A stretch of 64,000 nt of DNA from CAWDAQ01 sp963800325 (GTDB taxonomy: Bacteria > Actinomycetota > Actinomycetes > Actinomycetales > Dermatophilaceae). Position 1 is the first letter of the stretch, and each line of letters opens with the position of its first letter. Shown here piece after piece: positions 59,178-64,000 of the stretch. The stretch is taken from assembly GCA_963800325.1 (NCBI GenBank), contig CAWDAQ010000006.1:310001-374000 (forward strand), read 5' to 3'. Below the pieces are notes generated by a model. It did not search any database. It was not told the origin of the DNA and saw only the letters and a program-made list of their open reading frames with translations. The position numbers were made by a program, and so were the translations under genes.

Positions 59178-59633
59178 ATGCCCACGCCCTACGAGCCTTG
59201 GGCATCGTCGACAGCGTCTCGCGCGGTCATGCAAGCCAACCGCCGTAGGGACACCCGCCCCGAGATGGCCGTCCGTCGCCTCGTGCACGCCTCAGGTCTC
59301 AGGTACCGCGTTGACGCGAAGCCGCTCCCCGAGCTCAACCGCCGCGCCGACCTGGTCTTCAGACGTGCCAAGGTCGCCGTCTTCGTTGACGGCTGCTACT
59401 GGCACGGCTGTCCTGAGCACGGCACCACCTCTCGCACAAATCCCGAGTACTGGGCGCAGAAGATCCGTCGCAACAAGGAGCGCGACGCCGAGACCGACGA
59501 GCTCCTCGACAAGGAAGGCTGGGATGTCATCCGCGTCTGGGAGCACGAGTGTCCCGAGGACGTGGCGGGCAGGATCGTGCGGAACGTACGGTCCGCGAGG
59601 GGGCGCGCTTCCAGGGCGACGAGCGACGAGTGA
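59178..59633 (+). CDS. vsr: very short patch repair endonuclease
   Basis: A 151-residue Vsr: STASRAVMQANRRRDTRPEM, then LVFRRAKVAVFVDGCYWHGC with the catalytic aspartate and the start of the zinc/structural site. PEHGTTSRTNPEYWAQKIRR and GWDVIRVWEHECPEDVAGRI follow. Vsr nicks at T:G mismatches made by deamination of 5-methylcytosine, so it goes with the methyltransferase upstream and implies that the methylated site is real and frequently deaminated. Confidence 0.93.
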   Translation: MPTPYEPWASSTASRAVMQANRRRDTRPEMAVRRLVHASGLRYRVDAKPLPELNRRADLVFRRAKVAVFVDGCYWHGCPEHGTTSRTNPEYWAQKIRRNKERDAETDELLDKEGWDVIRVWEHECPEDVAGRIVRNVRSARGRASRATSDE

Positions 59634-59647
59634 CCACGCGGCGCCGC

Positions 59648-59664
59648 GGCCAGTTTGGCTGGCC
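59648..59664 (+). terminator. candidate hairpin after vsr
   Basis: GGCCAG (59648-59653) and CTGGCC (59659-59664) form a perfect 6-bp stem with loop TTTGG, 14 bases after the vsr stop. No T-run follows. The rest of the 294-base gap before the ThrE-type gene has no gene I can support. Confidence 0.4.
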
Positions 59665-59927
59665 CCGACACCGTGGTGCACCCCGTCGACCCGTTGTCCG
59701 ACCCACGCCCCGTTGCGGCGTCCACGGTTCCGTCTCCTCGGGCCGGCCCGTCGACGGGACCGAGGGGTGGACCTCCCTCGTGCACCTGTGTGAGGCTCGT
59801 CGGCGCCACGATCCTCTCCCAGCCTGCGCAGACCACGGAGGGGGCGTGGACGAGGCGGAGCTCGCGAGGAGCGGGACCTGACCGGGTCAACCCGGCAGCC
59901 ACGTCGAACGGGACGAGGAGGCGCACG

Positions 59928-61292
59928 GTGCCCACCGACGACGACGGCTGGACCGCATCCACCGACCTGGTGGTCACGTTGGCGTTCGCCGCCGACGCGG
60001 GGCAGCAGATGCTCGAGTCGAGTCCGTCGGTCAGCGAGGTGCTCAGCCGGCTTCGAGCCTTCATGACCGTCGTCGGGCTGCCGGAGTGCGAGGTGGACGC
60101 CACCCTTAGTTCCGTGACCCTGAGCTACTGGACGCCGGGGATGTCGGCGCCGGTGACGATCATGCGGACGGTCCGGGTGGCCAGTCCGCGGCTGGGCCGC
60201 TTGTGGGGGACCGTCGACCTGTTGGACCGAGTCGAGCAGCGACGCGTCGACGTGGCTGCTGCGGTGCACGAGCTGAAGCGGCTCAAGACCGCACCCGGCC
60301 CGCGACAGCGCCGCTACCTGACGGCTGTGCTGGCCTCGGTCATGGGATGGGTTGTCTACCTCAACGGCTTCTCGGCGACGACGGTGCTGGTCGCCCTGCT
60401 CGCGACCCTGCTGACAGCACCGGTCGTCCCGATGGTCCAGCGACTGGGGCTGCCCGAGGTGTTCGGGACCGCTCTGATCGCCGTGGTGATCGCCGCGGTT
60501 CCCAACCTCGCCGCGGCCAACGGGATCTACCTCGTCGTCGGCCCCGCGGTCGTGGGTGCCCTCTATATCTACTTGCCGGGTGTGGCAGTGGTGTCCTCGG
60601 TCATCGACGGGCTCAACAACGCCCCGCTCTCGGGGGTGGCCCGAGGGATCCTGGCCGTGGTCACCGCGGGCGCGCTGGCCCTGGGCATGCTCGCCGGCAA
60701 CACGATCGGTGCCGGCCTGGGCCTGCGGTACACCCCTCCCGGCGCCACGTCGGTGCCCCTGCCGGTGTCGGTCATCGGTGCCGTCCTGGGGATGGCGGGG
60801 CTGGCGATCGCGTACGAGACCCCCCGCCGGGCGCTGGCACCGACGTTGCTCATGGGCTCGGCGGGCTGGGTCGCGATCTCGCTGCTCACCCAGCGCGGCT
60901 CGGCGAGCGGGTGGGTGGTGTACGTGCTGGCCGCCACCGTGGTGGGCTTCATCGGCGTGGTCGCCGCGGCCCGGCAGCGCTCGACCACGAGCGTCTACCT
61001 CGGCGTGGCCATCCTGCCGCTCGTCCCCGGGTTCACCCTCTACCGGGCGATGCTCGCCCTGGCCCAGGGAGAGCCGGGGGCGCTGTCGACCCTGGGCGAG
61101 GTCGCGATCATCTCCATGTCCCTCGCCGCCGGCGTGGCCGTCGGGGTCGCCATCGGCGGCAACCTCATCCGCGGCGGGCGCTTCCTCGCCCGGTACGTCC
61201 CACCACCCCCGATCCCGGCGGCGCGTCCGAAGTGGTCGAGACCGGGGACTCCGACGAGTCGCCGTGAAGGGAGACCGAAGCCTCCTGCGTGA
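59928..61292 (+). CDS. thrE: threonine/serine exporter family protein (ThrE-like)
   Basis: A 454-residue fusion of the DUF1212 (YjjP) and DUF3815 (YjjB) modules. The soluble start LVVTLAFAADAGQQMLESSP with LPECEVDATLSSVTLSYW leads into about ten helices (YLTAVLASVMGWVVYLNGFS; IYLVVGPAVVGALYIYLPGV; YLGVAILPLVPGFTLYRAML; ALSTLGEVAIISMSLAAGVA). These exporters move threonine and serine out of the cell. I prefer the GTG at 59928, seven bases after GAGGAG; the open frame up to 59655 encodes low-complexity sequence and lacks a ribosome site. The mobile-element scar begins shortly after its stop. Confidence 0.88.
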   Translation: MPTDDDGWTASTDLVVTLAFAADAGQQMLESSPSVSEVLSRLRAFMTVVGLPECEVDATLSSVTLSYWTPGMSAPVTIMRTVRVASPRLGRLWGTVDLLDRVEQRRVDVAAAVHELKRLKTAPGPRQRRYLTAVLASVMGWVVYLNGFSATTVLVALLATLLTAPVVPMVQRLGLPEVFGTALIAVVIAAVPNLAAANGIYLVVGPAVVGALYIYLPGVAVVSSVIDGLNNAPLSGVARGILAVVTAGALALGMLAGNTIGAGLGLRYTPPGATSVPLPVSVIGAVLGMAGLAIAYETPRRALAPTLLMGSAGWVAISLLTQRGSASGWVVYVLAATVVGFIGVVAAARQRSTTSVYLGVAILPLVPGFTLYRAMLALAQGEPGALSTLGEVAIISMSLAAGVAVGVAIGGNLIRGGRFLARYVPPPPIPAARPKWSRPGTPTSRREGRPKPPA

Positions 61293-61315
61293 GGTCGCGC
61301 AGCGGCTCACGGACG

Positions 61316-61416
61316 GGCCTCTGACCTGCGGTGGAGCCAGGGGGGCTCGGACCCCCAACCTGAGAGGTGCCGAACACGCACTCCCGGCAGGGGTGCTGCT
61401 GCAATTTGCTGCTGCA
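61316..61416. repeat. integration scar A: tRNA 3'-fragment with integrase-end flank
   Basis: The 24 bases GGCCTCTGACCTGCGGTGGA plus GCCA at 61316-61339 are exactly those at the 3' end of the integrase relic (62961). They run into a degraded tRNA 3' part (on the minus strand GGGGGTCCGAGCCCCC as T arm and CTCCACC as acceptor end), which is not a complete tRNA. At 61394-61416 TGCTGCTGCA-ATT-TGCTGCTGCA follows, a motif also present at scar B. This looks like the junction of an earlier integration at a tRNA gene. Confidence 0.65.
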
Positions 61417-61446
61417 CTTCGTCCCAAGAGGCCGGGGGTCAGCGGC

Positions 61447-61860
61447 TCAGGTCAAGGCGGTGCTGTGTTCGACGTCGCCGCTGGTGAGGGCGATCCGGTC
61501 GTGGCGCGATGAGATTCGGTCGCCCTTCGCGTGCTCGCGGTCTCGCCAAGCTTCTCGCCGCTCCGGCCAGTAAGCGCCGTATTCGCTAGCCGGCTCCAGC
61601 ATGTCGGCGAGGTCACGTTCCTTGTCGCGAACATCGGCAGCAAGGTCGCGAGCTTCAGAGAAGCTGTCACGCGCGTCTGCAGCGGCCAGGATCGCGTTCG
61701 CGGCGTCCAGACGCTCGGCGAGGGCGACGGCGCGCACCTCCACGGCGGCCTCCCGAGCCGCCACGGCGACCTCCCGACGTTTGAGGTCGGACTCATGCGG
61801 GTCGCCGTGCGCCTCGCGCGTAGCCGCCAGCAGGTTGGGGTCCGTGTGCTCCTCGCTCAT
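61447..61860 (-). CDS. hypothetical coiled-coil protein
   Basis: A 137-residue acidic, strongly helical protein (LKRREVAVAAREAAVEVRAV; LDAANAILAAADARDSFSEA; LAADVRDKERDLADMLEPAS), with heptad-like alanine/arginine/glutamate spacing. No membrane helix or known domain. It is located between the two integration scars, so it was probably carried by the mobile element; a regulatory or cargo role cannot be told. Confidence 0.55.
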   Translation of the reverse strand: MSEEHTDPNLLAATREAHGDPHESDLKRREVAVAAREAAVEVRAVALAERLDAANAILAAADARDSFSEARDLAADVRDKERDLADMLEPASEYGAYWPERREAWRDREHAKGDRISSRHDRIALTSGDVEHSTALT

Positions 61861-61946
61861 ACGTTAGTGAACCACGATCGTGCCCACGGTCCGCCGGCTA
61901 GGCATCTCCGGCCCTCGCGGGGGTACGTGCCGGGCACCCAGTCTGA

Positions 61947-62969
61947 CCGCGGCGCGGGACCACGCTCATCAAGCTGTACGAGATCGGCAGCCGGAGGCTC
62001 GACCGCCTCAGCGTCAGCGACGTGCAAGCCTGGGTCAACCGGCTTCGCCGGACGTGTCAGTGCTGCGCCCGGGGCAAGGATGCCAAGCGCGACGACCCCG
62101 AGTGCTGCGCCGCGGGCTCGTGCTGCGGACAGCTCCCGAGCGACTCGACGGTCCACCAGGCGTGGCGGGTGCTCCGCGCCGCCCTCAGTGCGGCCCAGCG
62201 CGACGAGCTCGTCCACCGCAACGTCGCGGCCCTGGTCCGGATGCCCGTGCCCCGCTCGCCGAGGGCCCCGATCTGGAGCGTCGCCGAAGCCGCGCGGTTC
62301 CTCGAGTCCGCCTCGGCCGACCGCGACCCGCTGTACGCCGCGTACGTCCTCCTCCTCGTGCTCGGGCTCCGCCGCGGCGAGGTCCTCGGGCTCGCGTGGG
62401 ACGACGTCGACCTCGACACCGGCCAGGCGCGCATCGCGTGGCAGCTGCAACGGGTGGAGCGCCGGCTTCGCCGAACGCAGACCAAGACCCGGAGCTCCGA
62501 CGCTGTCCTGCCGCTACCCGAGGTCTGCGTGGCCGCGCTGCGCCAGCGCCGCGCCGAGCAGGCGGCCGCGGCCACCGCAGCCGGTGAGGTCTGGCACGAC
62601 TCGGGCCTGGTCTTGACCTCGTCGCTCGGGACGCCCGTCGACCCGAGGAACTTCCACCGCCTCTTCAAGGAGCGCTCGGCCGCGGCCGAAGTGCCGGAGA
62701 TCCCGGTCCACTCCACGAGGCGCACGTGTGCCTCCCTGCTCGTCGAGCTCGACGTCCACCCCCGCGTGACGATGCAGATCCTCAGGCACTCCCAGATCGC
62801 CGTGACGATGGACATCTACGCCCAGGTCGCGCCGGAGAGCACGCGAGTGGCGCTGGCGAAACTCGGTCAGGCGTTCGTGCCCGCGCCCACGAAGGACCCC
62901 GCGCTGCTGCACAATGCTGCTGCAACCGTCGAACAGAGAGCCCTTCCAGACTTGGAAATCGGCCTCTGA
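61947..62969 (+). pseudogene. tyrosine-type site-specific integrase, 5'-truncated
   Basis: The C-terminal catalytic domain is intact: YVLLLVLGLRRGEVLGLAWD (first Arg), EIPVHSTRRTCASLLVELDV (H-x-x-R), RHSQIAVTMDIYAQV (H and catalytic Tyr). A typical SAM-like region precedes it (RRLDRLSVSDVQAWVNRLRR with TCQCC...CCAAGSCC cysteines). In frame upstream, a TGA occurs at 61944 after only a few residues, and the usual N-terminal arm-binding domain (about 70-90 residues) is missing. The first possible start is a GTG at 62022, giving 315 residues. The reading frame ends next to scar B. It probably lost its 5' end when the element decayed. Confidence 0.8.
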
Positions 62970-63123
62970 CCTGCGGTGGAGCCAAGGGGACTCGAACCCC
63001 CAACCCCCTGCTTGCAAAGACGACGGACCCACCTCCGTGACCTGCGAATACGCGGGATTCCGGGCCTGAAGCACCGCCGAACACCCCCTTATGGCGGGGG
63101 TACTGCTGCAGTTTGCTGCTGCA
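62961..63123. repeat. integration scar B: partial tRNA-Ala(TGC) 3' half with integrase-end flank
   Basis: It starts with the same 24 bases as scar A. On the minus strand the T arm (GGGGGTTCGAGTCCCC), variable region and anticodon TGC (CTTTGCAAG) of a tRNA-Ala can be read, but homology stops there and the 5' half is absent, so it is not a functional tRNA. Further on, TACTGCTGCA-GTT-TGCTGCTGCA (63101-63123) repeats the scar A motif. A third copy of the motif is inside the integrase end (62902-62924). Confidence 0.7.
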
Positions 63124-63164
63124 CTCCGCCCCCTGGCTGGGGCGGGCGAACTCGGCGGCGCCAC

Positions 63165-63743
63165 TCATGTGTAGCGCTCCTTCACGTCGCCAGCCCTGCG
63201 CCGCCGGAGCTCGGCCGCGAACTTCGGAAGACCGCAGCGCTCCAGGGAGTCGATCAGCTTCGACAGGCTCAGGGTCGGACGCGCTGACTCCCGCGACTGA
63301 GCGCGGAGGGCCTCCAGCACCCGCGACGGGTAGAGGTCGAATTGGTCGAGGAGGAAGTCGTCGGGGGTGACCACCTCGAGGTCGTGCGGCGTGACTGACT
63401 CCGGAGGAAAGTCGCGCAGGTTGAACGTCACGATCAGCTGGCACTCCGAGACCACTGCCGCCGCGAGCACGTGCGCGTCCTTGGGGTCGCAGGTCATGGC
63501 TGGCACGAGGTCGGCGTAGCCGGAGACCATCGCGTCATCGAATGCATTCTTCATCGCAGCAATTCGCCGCACGGCGCCGTCCGCGCCCACACCTGGGATC
63601 TTCGCCAGGTTCCGCTCGAGCTCGTCCAGCACGTCCGCGGACCAGTGCGGGCGGTACGCGCCCTGTTCCGCCACGCGAAGGAGGGTGTCGCACAGAGTCG
63701 CCGGGTACAGGACGCACGTGTCGAGGAAGACCGGGAAGCTCAT
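63165..63743 (-). CDS. PIN domain toxin (VapC-like ribonuclease)
   Basis: A 192-residue protein. The PIN domain (1-130) has FPVFLDTCVLYPATLCDTLL (first Asp), WSADVLDELERNLAKIPGVG (Glu), and AMTCDPKDAHVLAAAVVSEC with CQLIVTFNLRDFP (acidic residues of the metal site). A C-terminal 60-residue helical extension, ending RRRRAGDVKERYT, is longer than in most VapC proteins. It begins 5 bases after the stop of the partner gene, so it is the toxin of a two-gene unit. Confidence 0.85.
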   Translation of the reverse strand: MSFPVFLDTCVLYPATLCDTLLRVAEQGAYRPHWSADVLDELERNLAKIPGVGADGAVRRIAAMKNAFDDAMVSGYADLVPAMTCDPKDAHVLAAAVVSECQLIVTFNLRDFPPESVTPHDLEVVTPDDFLLDQFDLYPSRVLEALRAQSRESARPTLSLSKLIDSLERCGLPKFAAELRRRRAGDVKERYT

Positions 63744-63748
63744 GTCCC

Positions 63749-64000
63749 TCAGCGCATCGGCGGCGGCGGCGCGTCAGTGACCTCGTAGAGGCCGTTGCTC
63801 TCGGCCTCGCGCGCCATCGCGTCGAGCGCCTCGGCGCGCTCGGACCGCAGCCGCTCCTGGTAGGCCAGCAGGTCGCTCAGGCGGACGTACCGGTGCCGGC
63901 CGGGACGCTCCATCGGGATCTCCCCCCGCTCGAGGATCCGGACGAAGGTGGGCCGGGAGATGCCGAGGAAGTCGGCGGCCTCCTGGGTGGTCATCATGGC
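63749..64000 (-). CDS. antitoxin with excisionase-type (MerR-like) helix-turn-helix, cut by window edge
   Basis: 82 residues are readable from an ATG at 63997: MTTQEAADFLGISRPTFVRI and LERGEIPMERPGRHRYVRLS form the winged helix-turn-helix of excisionase-family antitoxins. A helical segment and proline-rich end (TDAPPPPMR) follow. Relatives usually begin about 50-60 residues earlier, so the true start is probably beyond position 64000 and this entry is partial. It should repress its own operon and neutralise the PIN toxin. Confidence 0.75.
   Translation of the reverse strand, partial: AMMTTQEAADFLGISRPTFVRILERGEIPMERPGRHRYVRLSDLLAYQERLRSERAEALDAMAREAESNGLYEVTDAPPPPMR

Noticed and set aside
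59655..59927. N-terminal extension of the ThrE-like protein
   Set aside because: Open in frame but low-complexity, without a ribosome site; the GTG at 59928 has a good one and fits the family start.
61367..61573. Small plus-strand reading frame after the ThrE gene
   Set aside because: Reads through the tRNA-derived scar (a phrase like TCGGARGARTPN is a known tRNA read-through artefact) with no independent evidence of coding.
62726..63040. Short plus-strand reading frame ending in TCGGAKGTRTPNPLL
   Set aside because: Same tRNA read-through artefact overlapping the integrase relic and scar B.
62973..63040. Complete tRNA-Ala gene
   Set aside because: Only the 3' half can be folded; sequence after the anticodon diverges and no acceptor or D-arm 5' strand exists.

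Overview
The window is very GC-rich chromosomal DNA with short intergenic gaps, many GTG starts and many four-base ATGA/GTGA gene overlaps. It carries the actinobacterial cell-envelope kinase cluster fhaA-fhaB-pstP-rodA-pbpA-pknB together with crgA, an F420-type luciferase-like oxidoreductase and a GAF-ANTAR protein. Together these point to a high-GC Actinomycetota, most likely order Micrococcales. The family (Intrasporangiaceae or Dermatophilaceae-like) is only a guess.

Layout. 1-7.8 kb: envelope glycosyltransferases (GT87, an MptB-like GT-C enzyme, a GT2), a YihY-type membrane protein and a large membrane protein of unknown role. 7.8-18.7 kb: stress and repair genes: a RsbW-like ATPase, a glycerophosphodiesterase, an ECF sigma factor translationally coupled to an alkylated-DNA repair protein, TspO, flavohaemoglobin, an AAA ATPase, rhodanese, Fpg/Nei glycosylase, an App1-type phosphatase and a GAF-ANTAR protein. 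18.8-32 kb: general metabolism (fructosamine kinase, amidase, NAD(P)H and FMN reductases, LLM oxidoreductase, quinone oxidoreductase, FUSC, LURP-one, DUF2252). It also holds a compact three-gene operon encoding a cytochrome b6-like protein. 32-34.3 kb: small membrane proteins, one frameshifted, beside tRNA-Leu(CAG). 34.5-46 kb: the FHA/PP2C/RodA/PBP/PknB operon, the convergent pabA and DUF881 genes, crgA, a cluster of DnaA-box-like sequences, a rhomboid protease and a cyclophilin. 46-53.7 kb: a divergent sugar locus (GH4 glycosidase and DeoR regulator on the minus strand; PfkB kinase and ABC importer on the plus strand). 53.9-64 kb: a NYN RNase-like protein, GNAT and M23 genes. These are followed by an island with a cytosine methyltransferase, a probable restriction enzyme and Vsr, then a ThrE exporter, a 5'-truncated tyrosine integrase between two related tRNA-derived scars, and a PIN toxin with its antitoxin running off the right edge.

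Between genes, mostly at convergent gene ends, lie several distinct families of long imperfect palindromes. One family has three copies, whose arms show what look like compensatory changes.

The least explained parts are the cytochrome b6-like operon, the palindrome families, the DnaA-box cluster with a 42-bp repeat period, the membrane-protein cluster and the uncharacterised restriction enzyme. All function calls come from reading the translations; no database search was possible.
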